A stretch of DNA of 64,000 nucleotides, from NCBI GenBank assembly GCA_037975125.1, contig CM075860.1:20152822-20216821 (forward strand). The letters run 5' to 3'. The notes beneath the pieces are model-generated. The model did no database searches. It saw nothing but the letters and a program-made list of their open reading frames with translations, and was not told where the DNA came from. The position numbers and the translations under genes are program-made. The stretch comes from Latrodectus hesperus. Taxonomy: Eukaryota; Arthropoda; Arachnida; Araneae; Theridiidae. This document shows positions 29,497 through 41,615 of this stretch, in pieces. Within the stretch, counting starts at the first letter, position 1. Each line of letters opens with the position of its first letter.

Positions 29497-31863
29497 AAAG
29501 TGATGAGAATTCCGGTTTATTGATTTTCTTAGACAACACGCAGCGAGATTTCCTCCACACTTACAGACAATATAACGGTATCCCCAACAAAGTGGTATCT
29601 TTGTGTCAAAGCTCTGTTCATAAGACGTATACCCCGACAGCGACTCGGACCAGTCTGGTAGAGAAAGTCCCGAGGTAATATGCTTAGATTAACTTGGTTC
29701 TCTAAAAGACATTTGTGTACAGTGACAGCCTTTACTGTAAAAAAAGGGTGGTTCTGAGTGGTGGTCTCCATCACTCGGAATCACCCTTTTTTACAACACC
29801 CTACGAACCAACATTGGATCACTTTGTTGAAACAAGTAAAAGAAAATGTAAGGACTTAAGTTTTGGAAAAGTGTCATCTGCTGGCTGCACTCATTATTGT
29901 CCATAGCAGCAGCATCATATGAGAGACATGTTCATAGCATTTGCAGGACACTATTCCATTGACCATCGTTGGGAAGGCATGTAGTAACCAATGTGTTAGA
30001 AATAAGGAACTTGTGGAAGGTTCTTAACAGAGAGGTTTTAAAGCATCCATCCATGAGGTGGGCTACTGGAATGGCTGGTCACAGTATAAAAGCTTTGATA
30101 CCTATGTTGTAAAAATATTATTGTTGCTGCTGTTTGGGAAGATGAGTGACCTGTCATGATGCGACTAAGGATAATATGTAATAATAATAAAAAAAAATGT
30201 TTTTGAAATATTAGATGAGTTGACTCGGCTGGGCTGTAGCAGTCGTTGAGGCAAGTCTTGCCGTATATAAGCTAGCTCCTCAGTCATTCTCAATTAGATA
30301 GCTTTTTTCACAGTTTGTGAGTGCTTCCTTCCTTACTGTCTTCGCTGCTACTACAAGCTTCGAAACCATGTACTACAGATACGAGTTGCACCCCAAGACC
30401 CAGTTCTTGACAGCAGTCATTGGTGCTGATGGTAACTCTTACTTTTTGTACAGAGACGTCAGGAACCTCCTGGTTACACGCAACATGAAGGATTACTGCA
30501 GGTCGACGTTGGACGACTTGGCTGCACCAATGCTTCAAGTGAGAGACGTCCTCCCTAAAGGAAACACCTTTCGCTTCAAATTCCAGCACTATTTTGCGAT
30601 TGGAGAAGACACTCTACTGAGAATCATGGACTTGTATGTTCAGCAAACGGACAGGGAACTCTACCTCTAGTTCCGACGTATGCGAGTCGACATGAGAGTG
30701 AAACTTGTTCAGCCAGAAAAGTTTACAGAAGTGTTGCAAGTTCCCTACACGGCGTCCTATCAGGCAAAGATGCCCAGATTCGTCCTGTGCAACCCACAAG
30801 ATGTAGATGCCCGCTAGCTGCTCAGTGAATACTTGCCTCTCCTCATCAATGCAACCTTGGAATACTACAGAGAGATTGAAAGCCATAGACTGATGAGTAT
30901 CCAGCAAGATGAGCAGCAGCCGGATGATGCCTTACAGCAAAGTCAGCTGGATGCCTTAGAGCAGCCATCATATCATCCATAATATGAAGTTAATGATGAA
31001 GCATTCCAGTCAGTCATTTAAACCATTAACCGAGTGCCTTATATGAGACTCAAGTATATAAATTAGGTACGTACTCTTTTCCTTTAAAGATAAGCCACAT
31101 AGACATCCTTAACAACATTTTTGAAGCTTTAATTAAAAGTGTATGTGTAAAGAAAAGCGATGCAACAGATATTATGAAAACTGTTATCTATTTACTAAAA
31201 AAAATGATGAAATGTGATGGTAATGAAATGTTAAAACTGCAACTAAAATTTATTGAGGTGCAATTATCATTGTGTTTTTTAAATAAGAATGGTCTCAGGT
31301 ATTCTTCTGACCTGATGATATTTTCTGCTCTCTTTTCTAACATGGCTCCACATGTGTATAATTTTGTTCGTAATAGTAAAAATATTTTATTACCACATCC
31401 CTCTACAATTCGTCGTATTTGCTTGTCTTATGATGTGAAACCAGATGCCGAAACATTGAATTCTAATTTTTTAATGTATGTAAGACACAAATTTAATCTT
31501 TTGGAAGATAATGATAAAAAAGTAATTTTGATGATTGACGAGATACATCTAAAACAGCATTTAGATTATAAGGGCGGTAATATTTGTGGTTTGTCTTATG
31601 ACAATAAAAATTTGGCAAACAGTGCCCATGTATTTATGATTAGCAGTTTGCTATCAAAATACAAAGATGTCATTCACATATTGCCAACCAATAAAATAAA
31701 TGCTGAAATAATGCACGAAATTGAAAAAAAAATTATTGTTGGTTTAGAAGAAATTGGTTTTTTTGTAATATGTGTTGTAACGGATAATAATTCTATTAGC
31801 AGAAAATGAATGTCATTATTTGTTTCACCTCCCCAAATACAAGAGTTGTATTATGGTACAAGA
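29320..31863 (+). repeat. Array unit 4
   Basis: 2544 bp, no difference from unit 3 noticed by eye. Confidence 0.9.
30368..30982 (+). pseudogene. Gene X, unit 4
   Basis: Two TAG codons retained; first ends at 30670. Confidence 0.5.
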
Positions 31864-32040
31864 GAGTTGTATTATGGTACAAGTCCAGAAGCACCAAAGA
31901 AAAGGCGGCGGATGGAACAACCGTTGCATCTTTCTTGTGGCCACTGCACGGGAGAGATTCCAGAATCACCTTTAATGCCTAACCTTCCACCGGCACCAGC
32001 TCAAAGACATATACAAGACGATTCCAGTCAACAATTTTAA
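31090..32040 (+). pseudogene. P-element-like transposase exon fused to the SCGHC tail, unit 4
   Basis: A-run of 9; open to TGA at 31807-31809, then the in-register tail to TAA at 32040. Confidence 0.6.
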
Positions 32041-32167
32041 AAAGTGATGAGAATTCCGGTTTATTGATTTTCTTAGACAACACGCAGCGAGATTTCCTCC
32101 ACACTTACAGACAATATAACGGTATCCCCAACAAAGTGGTATCTTTGTGTCAAAGCTCTGTTCATAA
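31864..32167 (+). repeat. Array unit 5, left part before the gap
   Basis: SCGHC tail and polymerase B piece, cut by the assembly gap inside CATAAG. Confidence 0.85.
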
Positions 32168-32267
32168 NNNNNNNNNNNNNNNNNNNNNNNNNNNNNNNNN
32201 NNNNNNNNNNNNNNNNNNNNNNNNNNNNNNNNNNNNNNNNNNNNNNNNNNNNNNNNNNNNNNNNNNN
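32168..32267. other. Assembly gap of exactly 100 N
   Basis: A round 100-N run is normally a placeholder of unknown size. In an intact unit 192 bp lie between its left flank (ends at 21994 in unit 1) and the sequence right of the LINE (starts at 22187 in unit 1). At least that much, and possibly whole units, is missing here. Confidence 0.95.
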
Positions 32268-32330
32268 GTTGGTTGGTTGGTTGGTTTTAATGGCGCAAGG
32301 TCCAAATAAGGACAAGCTGCGCCAGACACA
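32268..32330 (-). repeat. LINE 3'-terminal hairpin and (CCAA)n tail, full-length copy
   Basis: (GGTT)n on the plus strand, then TGGCGCA, GGTCC, GGAC and TGCGCCA. Stem sequences are the same as in the copy at 3574 while the loop differs (AAATAA against AAACAC). Confidence 0.6.
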
Positions 32331-32455
32331 GTCCTATTTATCTGCTTCTTCTGTTAAAACCATTAAAATGTTAAAATTATATTAAAATATAAATATTTGT
32401 ACCTTCTAAAATGTATAAGATTTAAAATTAAGCAAATTGTTTTAAAATTTCTAAA

Positions 32456-35400
32456 TTAGATAAAATTTATAAAACCAATTGCTTTTAAAAACGCAAAGAG
32501 ATTGCGATGTGGTGGTTCACCTAACAAATCTTGTAAGGTTAAAATATTACTGTTAAAAAATGTGAAGCGATAATGGTTAAAATCTGGACACACAATTAAA
32601 ATATGACGCACTGTGTATGGTTCATCACACGTCCCACACCAAGGATTTAAGTCACTTATGAATAAATGCCTATGAGTAAAACGCGTGTGACCAATACGAA
32701 GGCGAGTCAGTTTAACATCTGCGCTGCGCAGACTTAAAATTGATAATGGGATGATTAATGGAAAGATGGAATAAAGTTTGTTGCAGACTTGCAAATTCCA
32801 GGATTCCTGCCAAAGAGATTTTATAAAATGTTTAATTCCCTTTCTCACATCCATTGATGGAACTGAAGGTAGAGTAGGAGTAGGAGCAGACCTAGCTGCT
32901 GCATCAGCCTTCTCATTACCATCTATTCCCATGTGACCTGGTATCCAGCAAAACCGTATTACAAATCCTTTGCTAGTTAGAGTATCCATCAGTTTGAAAA
33001 TCTTGGACACAACAGGGTGACAGTTATAGTTACTATTTCTCAAAGCTTCCAATACACTATTACTGTCAGTGTAAACACAGATGTTACATTCATTTCTTGT
33101 ATTCACAAGCTGAAGTGCACGGTATATAGCCGTAGCTTCGGCAGTGAAGATGGAGCAGGACTTGTGCAGGCTGTAACTAAAGGAGGTATTATCAAAATAA
33201 ACTCCACAGCCAACATGTCCTGCTGTTTTGGATCCATCTGTGAATACAGGAGTGTACCGTTCATACTGAGAGCGATGGAATGCAAAAAGCTGTTGATAAA
33301 TAGTCGCAGTTGTGTCCGACTTTTTGTAACTTTCAAAGGGATTGATAACAATGATATCTGGATCATACCAAGGCGGATGTGCGAAGAAGTCTGTGGACTC
33401 AATTCGGACATCACATAGGTCAGAAAGTAAAACACTAGATTTAATGCGAGAGAGAAAAGGTTGAATGTGTGATGGTCTAGCAATGTATAATCTCTTAAGA
33501 GAGGCATTAGGAAATGTGGAATGCAAGGGATGATGAGGTGAGGACATAATTTTTGAATAATAATTCAGAGACAGCTGCATCCGTCGAAGGTCTAAAGGTA
33601 ATTGTTGGCAGATTACATATAGACTTTGGACGGGTGATGTGCGAAATGCACCAGAACAAATCCGTAAAGCAGAGTGGTGAACAGTATCTAATCTGCGTAA
33701 GATGGACAGTCTAGCTGATCCATAAACAACACAGCTGTAATCAATTCGAGATAAAATCATTGACTGGTAAATTCGAAGGAGCGATGTACGATCTGCGCCC
33801 CAAGATGTATTGGAAAGCACCCTGAGGATGTTAAGCAGTCGCTCACACTTCTTCCGCAGATGTAAAACATGTGGAAGGTAAGTTAATTTCTTGTCGAAAA
33901 TCACGCCAAGGAATTTTATCTCATTGACTACAGGAATGGGAGTATTATTTATGAGAAGCACAGGATCATCATGGAGGCTAGTTTTCCTGCAGAAATGAAC
34001 GCAGCAACTCTTACTAGGAGATATACTTAGGCCATTACGTTCACACCAAGTAATTAGATTATTTACAGCTGTTTGTAATTGTCTCTCAATTATATTCATG
34101 TTTGATCCCTGATATGAAATTTGTAAATCATCAACATATAAATTACTATGAACAGATGATGGTAACTGATGAAGTATGTTACTGATGAAAAGGTTAAAAA
34201 TTGTTACGCTTAAAACGCTACCTTGAGGGACACCCTCAGCTTGATTAAAAGTATTGGAAACTGTACTTCCAATACGTACTTTAAAATGCCTAGATGATAG
34301 AAAATTTTGGATAAATATTGGAAGATTACCCCTAAAACCAAGATTATGCATAGTACGGAGAATTCCATAGCGCCATGTACGGTCATAGGCTTTCTCAACG
34401 TCGAAGAAGATTGCAACAAGGTGGTTTCTCCTCACGAAAGCATTTCGAATTTGGGATTCTAGATCTACTATGTTATCTATAGTGGATCGTCCTCTTCGAA
34501 ATCCGCTTTGATGATGAGGTATGCAATTATTCTTCTCTAAGACGTAAATGAGTCTAGCATTGACCATACGCTCAAATGTTTTGCACAAGCAACTCGTTAG
34601 AGCTATTGGACGATAACTCAGAGGGTCAGATGAATCTTTGCCAGGCTTCAAAATTGGAATCACTATCGCTTCCCTCCAAGAAGTTGGAAAGACATGTTCC
34701 GTCCAGATTCTATTAAACAATATTAAGATGTTCAATAACGAATCATTGTCTAAATGACGGAGCATTTGATAGGAAATTCCATCAAGCCCTGGACTGGTGT
34801 TATTGGCCTGAGACAGGGCTGTCTTTAATTCCGACAATCGAAAAGCACAATTATATGGTAGATTATGTCGATCGTCAAATCTTACTGGTGTCCGCTCTGC
34901 AATTCTTTTAGTCCTTTGAAAAGTAGGACTATATGAATCAGAGCTGGAAACACAAGCAAAAGTTTCTCCGATGACATTGGCAATATCTACAGGTGAGGAA
35001 TGTACAGCAGCTCCAGTCTTTAAAACAGGAATGCAATGATCCTGATAAATACCATTGGCTGCTTTAACTTTCCTCCATAACTGTTTGCTTGATGTCGATG
35101 TCGAAATTGATGACACATAATGTATCCAAGATTCCCTCTGACTCTTACGTCTAACTCTACGAGCAAACGCTTTGGCTTTCTTGAAAGCAATAAGGTTCTC
35201 CGTGGTTGGGTATCTTCGGAATATATTCCATTGTTTCCTTTGTTTCTTATAGGAGACTTGACACTCTTCATTCCACCAAGGTTTTCGGTGTTTATGTGGA
35301 ATGATGGAATTTTTAGGGATAGCAACATCCGCAGCTCGGATTATTTTGTCAGTGACATAATTAACGGCATCATCTATCACATCTGTCTTAACTCTTGTCT

Positions 35401-36139
35401 CACTGGTCACTGCCAATTGCGTGAAAAGAGTCCAATCGGCTCGACTGTACACGTAATTAGGTGGGTTGTGGCGCACACTATTACCTCCAGCCTGAGACAC
35501 GAATAGAGGGAAATGATCACTATTGTAGAGGTCATTTCCGACAGCAAAATTCAGCAATGGCAGGAGTGATGGAGAACAAATAGCTAAGTCTAGAGAGTGA
35601 AATGTCCGTGTAGGTTCATGGAAATAAGTTTTCTCGTCGGTATTAAGCAGACAGAGGCAGTTATCAGAAATGAACTGTTCTATCTGACGACCGCGAGAAT
35701 TCGTATCATCACTACCCCACAAAGGACTATGTCCGTTAAAATCACCGAGCAATATAAATGGAGTTGGAAGTTGATCCACTAATTCATTCAGTTCCTCTGC
35801 TTGGATGACATCATTCGGTGGTAAGTAGAGGCTACAAACCGTTATAAGACATGTGGTGTAGATTCTGACAGCCACAGCCTGGAGTGTAGTTCTTAACTGA
35901 TGTGCTGTACTGGGATAACTGTTTGATGTAATAATACAAACTCCACCAGACACAGCAGCATCACCATCATAATCCCTTCTAAAGCATTGAAACCCACGCA
36001 TTTTGGTGATAACAGTGGGCTTCAGGAAAGTTTCCTGGAGAGCCAGACATGCAGGGTTGTAGAGAGAGATGATGGATTTGATGTCATCAATGCGAGACCG
36101 AAAACCACGACAATTCCAGGAAACAAAGGAGGTCATCAA
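32456..36139 (-). CDS. LINE ORF2: endonuclease, reverse transcriptase, RNase H (intact)
   Basis: 1227 residues without a stop. APE-type endonuclease: FVSWNCRGF near 5, ALQETF near 34, LLGDFNGHSPLW near 130 and NSDHFPL near 208. RT: PGLDGISYQML near 450, FRRGRSTIDNI near 545, FFDVEKAYDRTW near 577, PQGSVLSVTIFN near 637 and YVDD near 668. RNase H: FTDGSKTAGHVG near 965, TAEATAIYRAL near 998, YTDSNSVLEAL near 1023 and WIPGHMGIDGNEKADAAA near 1065. Near the end a zinc motif: CGTCDEPYTVRHILIVC. It nicks target DNA and reverse transcribes its own RNA there. All signature residues look present, so this copy may be a recent source element. Confidence 0.93.
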   Translation of the reverse strand: MMTSFVSWNCRGFRSRIDDIKSIISLYNPACLALQETFLKPTVITKMRGFQCFRRDYDGDAAVSGGVCIITSNSYPSTAHQLRTTLQAVAVRIYTTCLITVCSLYLPPNDVIQAEELNELVDQLPTPFILLGDFNGHSPLWGSDDTNSRGRQIEQFISDNCLCLLNTDEKTYFHEPTRTFHSLDLAICSPSLLPLLNFAVGNDLYNSDHFPLFVSQAGGNSVRHNPPNYVYSRADWTLFTQLAVTSETRVKTDVIDDAVNYVTDKIIRAADVAIPKNSIIPHKHRKPWWNEECQVSYKKQRKQWNIFRRYPTTENLIAFKKAKAFARRVRRKSQRESWIHYVSSISTSTSSKQLWRKVKAANGIYQDHCIPVLKTGAAVHSSPVDIANVIGETFACVSSSDSYSPTFQRTKRIAERTPVRFDDRHNLPYNCAFRLSELKTALSQANNTSPGLDGISYQMLRHLDNDSLLNILILFNRIWTEHVFPTSWREAIVIPILKPGKDSSDPLSYRPIALTSCLCKTFERMVNARLIYVLEKNNCIPHHQSGFRRGRSTIDNIVDLESQIRNAFVRRNHLVAIFFDVEKAYDRTWRYGILRTMHNLGFRGNLPIFIQNFLSSRHFKVRIGSTVSNTFNQAEGVPQGSVLSVTIFNLFISNILHQLPSSVHSNLYVDDLQISYQGSNMNIIERQLQTAVNNLITWCERNGLSISPSKSCCVHFCRKTSLHDDPVLLINNTPIPVVNEIKFLGVIFDKKLTYLPHVLHLRKKCERLLNILRVLSNTSWGADRTSLLRIYQSMILSRIDYSCVVYGSARLSILRRLDTVHHSALRICSGAFRTSPVQSLYVICQQLPLDLRRMQLSLNYYSKIMSSPHHPLHSTFPNASLKRLYIARPSHIQPFLSRIKSSVLLSDLCDVRIESTDFFAHPPWYDPDIIVINPFESYKKSDTTATIYQQLFAFHRSQYERYTPVFTDGSKTAGHVGCGVYFDNTSFSYSLHKSCSIFTAEATAIYRALQLVNTRNECNICVYTDSNSVLEALRNSNYNCHPVVSKIFKLMDTLTSKGFVIRFCWIPGHMGIDGNEKADAAARSAPTPTLPSVPSMDVRKGIKHFIKSLWQESWNLQVCNKLYSIFPLIIPLSILSLRSADVKLTRLRIGHTRFTHRHLFISDLNPWCGTCDEPYTVRHILIVCPDFNHYRFTFFNSNILTLQDLLGEPPHRNLFAFLKAIGFINFI

Positions 36140-36176
36140 TGGAATATATTCTAACCTTTATCACTGTTGCTCATCG

Positions 36177-37271
36177 TCATCTCAGATGAATCTTCAGAGT
36201 TAAAATCATCATCTGATGGATGCAGTTTGACAGCATCTGCATCCAAACAGAGAAGAGCTTTTTTGTTGTTAGGGTGGACTTTCTAGGGCCTTCCTTGGCA
36301 ATTTTTAATTTTCTAGCCTTTAAGGCTTTTGATTTTGCTAGAGTTGAGTTTGCGATTACCGGTATGGTAGTGTTCACATTTTTTTGCTTCACAGGCAGTC
36401 TTTTTATATTAATGGACTCAGTTTCTGTTTGAGTACCATAGGATCTAGTGCTCTTCTTAACTGCTGCAGCATAACTAGTGCCAGACTGAGGAGTACGCGA
36501 TGAGACAATTTTACGAGCTTCTGGGTAGGAGACTTTGTTCTTAATTTTGATTGCTGTAATTTCCTTTTCAAACTGCCAGGCTGGACAAGATCTAGAGTAA
36601 GAGGGGTGGTCGCCTTGGCAGTTGACACACACCTCTTTAGCGTTGCAGGTAATACTATCATGGCCGACGTTAGCACAACGGGCACAAGTAAGTTTTCCTC
36701 TGCAAGCTAATTTTGAATGTCCGAAGCGTTGACATTGAAAACATCTCAGAGGATTTGGAAAGTATGGCCTCACAGAACACCGCAAATAAGCAACTTTTAC
36801 GTGTTGTGGTAAATCTGGAGTGGCAAATGTCAAAACGAGATTGTTCGTTTTCAGTACAATGCCATCTCTTTTGATTGTCATTCGTTTTACAGCGCATACT
36901 TTCTGAGATTTAAGATTTTCAAGAATCTCATCAGTAGATGTATACTGCAAATCCTCTGCTGTAATCACACCACGAGAAAAATTTAAATTCCCGTGAGGTG
37001 TTACAATGACGTCCATATCGCCCAGAGTTCTCATCGTCGTCATCAGAATAGATTGCCTTTCAGAGGCCGTCTCCAGTAATAGATCGCCAGATCTTAATTT
37101 CTTCAGAGATTTTATTTCTCCAAGAAAAGCAGAAACACTTTTTTCAATAACAAAAGGGGAAACAAACTGAAAAGTTCCCTCTTTTTTTGGATAACAAAAA
37201 ACTTCGCAGAACACATTGACAATTGTTCCTCCCGTGGGAGTGAAGATAATGTAGAAAGTTCCATATAGCAA
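36177..37271 (-). CDS. LINE ORF1 (zinc-knuckle RNA-binding protein), C-terminus probably frameshifted
   Basis: 364 residues. N-terminal half without clear motif, a middle PRE_C2HC-like region (IKRDGIVLKTNNLVLTF), then three knuckles: CFQCQRFGHSKLAC, CARCANVGHDSITC and CVNCQGDHPSYSRSC. The tail is basic. The last 25 or so residues (FSVWMQMLS onward) look out of frame: another frame gives an acidic end with DADAVKLHPSDDDF and a stop near 36157. The switch lies at a run of six A (about 36257-36262). The start is not certain; ATG at 37271 is the first in the frame. Confidence 0.8.
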   Translation of the reverse strand: MLYGTFYIIFTPTGGTIVNVFCEVFCYPKKEGTFQFVSPFVIEKSVSAFLGEIKSLKKLRSGDLLLETASERQSILMTTMRTLGDMDVIVTPHGNLNFSRGVITAEDLQYTSTDEILENLKSQKVCAVKRMTIKRDGIVLKTNNLVLTFATPDLPQHVKVAYLRCSVRPYFPNPLRCFQCQRFGHSKLACRGKLTCARCANVGHDSITCNAKEVCVNCQGDHPSYSRSCPAWQFEKEITAIKIKNKVSYPEARKIVSSRTPQSGTSYAAAVKKSTRSYGTQTETESINIKRLPVKQKNVNTTIPVIANSTLAKSKALKARKLKIAKEGPRKSTLTTKKLFSVWMQMLSNCIHQMMILTLKIHLR

Positions 37272-37800
37272 AAGTTAAAATTCAGGGACCAGACGGCACC
37301 ACCCACCACGGAGCCCTACGAGGGGATACAGTTTAATTGTACCAGTGCTAGTCAGTCCCTATACGCTCACGGTACATCCCTGAGGTGGCCTCCACCCTTA
37401 ACGAGTCACCCAGTAGATGTACCGATCGCTTGATCCATAAAGCCGATTGATGTGCTGAGGACCACAACACACCTCCCGTTTACCTGAAGCAGAGGCCAAA
37501 GCAATGTGTTGGTCTCTGGAGGCCTCAATTACCAGGATCCTCCTTTCCAGGGACACGGGTCTCCACGCACGGCAAACACGTGGGTGATTTAGTCCTCAAG
37601 AGTAGCTAATAGCAACAGAGCGGCGAAAGCTACTCAAGGGGAGCCCTCAACCTCTTGCGAGGCAACCACACTGAGGGAGAAGAGGAAGAAAAAGCAGAAG
37701 AGTAGAGGAGAGAGGAAATTAAAGAAGAGGACAGATCACTAGGGTACCTCGGGATTGTGACACCCGTGTTTACCTAAAGAAGGTAAACCCCCTGAGGGGA
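37272..37800 (-). promoter_or_regulatory. LINE 5' UTR / probable internal promoter
   Basis: GC-richer than the flanks, no long frame. At its outer end are two short palindromes (CCCCTCAGGGG type and GGTTTACC/GGTAAAC), which could fold at the RNA 5' end. Confidence 0.45.
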
Positions 37801-38351
37801 GGATCACTTTGTTGAAACAAGTAAAAGAAAATGTAAGGACTTAAGTTTTGGAAAAGTGTCATCTGCTGGCTGCACTCATTATTGTCCATAGCAGCAGCAT
37901 CATATGAGAGACATGTTCATAGCATTTGCAGGACACTATTCCATTGACCATCGTTGGGAAGGCATGTAGTAACCAATGTGTTAGAAATAAGGAACTTGTG
38001 GAAGGTTCTTAACAGAGAGGTTTTAAAGCATCCATCCATGAGGTGGGCTACTGGAATGGCTGGTCACAGTATAAAAGCTTTGATACCTATGTTGTAAAAA
38101 TATTATTGTTGCTGCTGTTTGGGAAGATGAGTGACCTGTCATGATGCGACTAAGGATAATATGTAATAATAATAAAAAAAATGTTTTTGAAATATTAGAT
38201 GAGTTGACTCGGCTGGGCTGTAGCAGTCGTTGAGGCAAGTCTTGCCGTATATAAGCTAGCTCCTCAGTCATTCTCAATTAGATAGCTTTTTTCACAGTTT
38301 GTGAGTGCTTCCTTCCTTACTGTCTTCGCTGCTACTACAAGCTTCGAAACC

Positions 38352-38966
38352 ATGTACTACAGATACGAGTTGCACCCCAAGACCCAGTTCTTGACAGCAG
38401 TCATTGGTGCTGATGGTAACTCTTACTTTTTGTACAGAGACGTCAGGAACCTCCTGGTTACACGCAACATGAAGGATTACTGCAGGTCGACGTTGGACGA
38501 CTTGGCTGCACCAATGCTTCAAGTGAGAGACGTCCTCCCTAAAGGAAACACCTTTCGCTTCAAATTCCAGCACTATTTTGCGATTGGAGAAGACACTCTA
38601 CTGAGAATCATGGACTTGTATGTTCAGCAAACGGACAGGGAACTCTACCTCTAGTTCCGACGTATGCGAGTCGACATGAGAGTGAAACTTGTTCAGCCAG
38701 AAAAGTTTACAGAAGTGTTGCAAGTTCCCTACACGGCGTCCTATCAGGCAAAGATGCCCAGATTCGTCCTGTGCAACCCACAAGATGTAGATGCCCGCTA
38801 GCTGCTCAGTGAATACTTGCCTCTCCTCATCAATGCAACCTTGGAATACTACAGAGAGATTGAAAGCCATAGACTGATGAGTATCCAGCAAGATGAGCAG
38901 CAGCCGGATGATGCCTTACAGCAAAGTCAGCTGGATGCCTTAGAGCAGCCATCATATCATCCATAA
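38352..38966 (+). pseudogene. Gene X, unit 5
   Basis: Two TAG codons retained; first ends at 38654. Confidence 0.5.
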
Positions 38967-39073
38967 TATGAAGTTAATGATGAAGCATTCCAGTCAGTCA
39001 TTTAAACCATTAACCGAGTGCCTTATATGAGACTCAAGTATATAAATTAGGTACGTACTCTTTTCCTTTAAAG

Positions 39074-39846
39074 ATAAGCCACATAGACATCCTTAACAAC
39101 ATTTTTGAAGCTTTAATTAAAAGTGTATGTGTAAAGAAAAGCGATGCAACAGATATTATGAAAACTGTTATCTATTTACTAAAAAAAATGATGAAATGTG
39201 ATGGTAATGAAATGTTAAAACTGCAACTAAAATTTATTGAGGTGCAATTATCATTGTGTTTTTTAAATAAGAATGGTCTCAGGTATTCTTCTGACCTGAT
39301 GATATTTTCTGCTCTCTTTTCTAACATGGCTCCACATGTGTATAATTTTGTTCGTAATAGTAAAAATATTTTATTACCACATCCCTCTACAATTCGTCGT
39401 ATTTGCTTGTCTTATGATGTGAAACCAGATGCCGAAACATTGAATTCTAATTTTTTAATGTATGTAAGACACAAATTTAATCTTTTGGAAGATAATGATA
39501 AAAAAGTAATTTTGATGATTGACGAGATACATCTAAAACAGCATTTAGATTATAAGGGCGGTAATATTTGTGGTTTGTCTTATGACAATAAAAATTTGGC
39601 AAACAGTGCCCATGTATTTATGATTAGCAGTTTGCTATCAAAATACAAAGATGTCATTCACATATTGCCAACCAATAAAATAAATGCTGAAATAATGCAC
39701 GAAATTGAAAAAAAATTATTGTTGGTTTAGAAGAAATTGGTTTTTTTGTAATATGTGTTGTAACGGATAATAATTCTATTAGCAGAAAATGAATGTCATT
39801 ATTTGTTTCACCTCCCCAAATACAAGAGTTGTATTATGGTACAAGA
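39074..39846 (+). pseudogene. P-element-like transposase exon, unit 5
   Basis: A-run of 8, frame closes with KKLLLV at 39730. Confidence 0.7.
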
Positions 39847-40893
39847 GAGTTGTATTATGGTACAAGTCCAGAAGCACCAAAGAAAAGGCGGCGGATGGAA
39901 CAACCGTTGCATCTTTCTTGTGGCCACTGCACGGGAGAGATTCCAGAATCACCTTTAATGCCTAACCTTCCACCGGCACCAGCTCAAAGACATATACAAG
40001 ACGATTCCAGTCAACAATTTTAAAAAGTGATGAGAATTCCGGTTTATTGATTTTCTTAGACAACACGCAGCGAGATTTCCTCCACACTTACAGACAATAT
40101 AACGGTATCCCCAACAAAGTGGTATCTTTGTGTCAAAGCTCTGTTCATAAGACGTATACCCCGACAGCGACTCGGACCAGTCTGGTAGAGAAAGTCCCGA
40201 GGTAATATGCTTAGATTAACTTGGTTCTCTAAAAGACATTTGTGTACAGTGACAGCCTTTACTGTAAAAAAGGGTGGTTCTGAGTGGTGGTCTCCATCAC
40301 TCGGAATCACCCTTTTTTACAACACCCTACGAACCAACATTGGATCACTTTGTTGAAACAAGTAAAAGAAAATGTAAGGACTTAAGTTTTGGAAAAGTGT
40401 CATCTGCTGGCTGCACTCATTATTGTCCATAGCAGCAGCATCATATGAGAGACATGTTCATAGCATTTGCAGGACACTATTCCATTGACCATCGTTGGGA
40501 AGGCATGTAGTAACCAATGTGTTAGAAATAAGGAACTTGTGGAAGGTTCTTAACAGAGAGGTTTTAAAGCATCCATCCATGAGGTGGGCTACTGGAATGG
40601 CTGGTCACAGTATAAAAGCTTTGATACCTATGTTGTAAAAATATTATTGTTGCTGCTGTTTGGGAAGATGAGTGACCTGTCATGATGCGACTAAGGATAA
40701 TATGTAATAATAATAAAAAAAAATGTTTTTGAAATATTAGATGAGTTGACTCGGCTGGGCTGTAGCAGTCGTTGAGGCAAGTCTTGCCGTATATAAGCTA
40801 GCTCCTCAGTCATTCTCAATTAGATAGCTTTTTTCACAGTTTGTGAGTGCTTCCTTCCTTACTGTCTTCGCTGCTACTACAAGCTTCGAAACC

Positions 40894-41508
40894 ATGTACT
40901 ACAGATACGAGTTGCACCCCAAGACCCAGTTCTTGACAGCAGTCATTGGTGCTGATGGTAACTCTTACTTTTTGTACAGAGACGTCAGGAACCTCCTGGT
41001 TACACGCAACATGAAGGATTACTGCAGGTCGACGTTGGACGACTTGGCTGCACCAATGCTTCAAGTGAGAGACGTCCTCCCTAAAGGAAACACCTTTCGC
41101 TTCAAATTCCAGCACTATTTTGCGATTGGAGAAGACACTCTACTGAGAATCATGGACTTGTATGTTCAGCAAACGGACAGGGAACTCTACCTCTAGTTCC
41201 GACGTATGCGAGTCGACATGAGAGTGAAACTTGTTCAGCCAGAAAAGTTTACAGAAGTGTTGCAAGTTCCCTACACGGCGTCCTATCAGGCAAAGATGCC
41301 CAGATTCGTCCTGTGCAACCCACAAGATGTAGATGCCCGCTAGCTGCTCAGTGAATACTTGCCTCTCCTCATCAATGCAACCTTGGAATACTACAGAGAG
41401 ATTGAAAGCCATAGACTGATGAGTATCCAGCAAGATGAGCAGCAGCCGGATGATGCCTTACAGCAAAGTCAGCTGGATGCCTTAGAGCAGCCATCATATC
41501 ATCCATAA
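40894..41508 (+). pseudogene. Gene X, unit 6
   Basis: Two TAG codons retained; first ends at 41196. Confidence 0.5.
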
Positions 41509-41615
41509 TATGAAGTTAATGATGAAGCATTCCAGTCAGTCATTTAAACCATTAACCGAGTGCCTTATATGAGACTCAAGTATATAAATTAGGTACGTAC
41601 TCTTTTCCTTTAAAG

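Larger units (their letters stand above)
32268..37800 (-). mobile_element. Full-length I-superfamily LINE inside the array
   Basis: Minus-strand order: 5' UTR (37800 down to 37272), ORF1, ORF2, short 3' UTR, terminal hairpin and a (CCAA)n tail abutting the gap. The right flank GGATCACTTTG is unit sequence (22187 in unit 1), so the insertion happened within an array copy. The target duplication cannot be checked because the other flank lies in the gap. Confidence 0.9.
37801..39846 (+). repeat. Array unit 5 (or a later one), right part after the LINE
   Basis: Resumes at GGATCACTTTG and continues without break to the next junction. Because of the gap it may belong to a different unit than 31864-32167. 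Confidence 0.85.

Noticed and set aside
33017..35782. Plus-strand and off-frame minus-strand frames within the full-length LINE
   Set aside because: Shadows of the intact 1227-residue ORF2.
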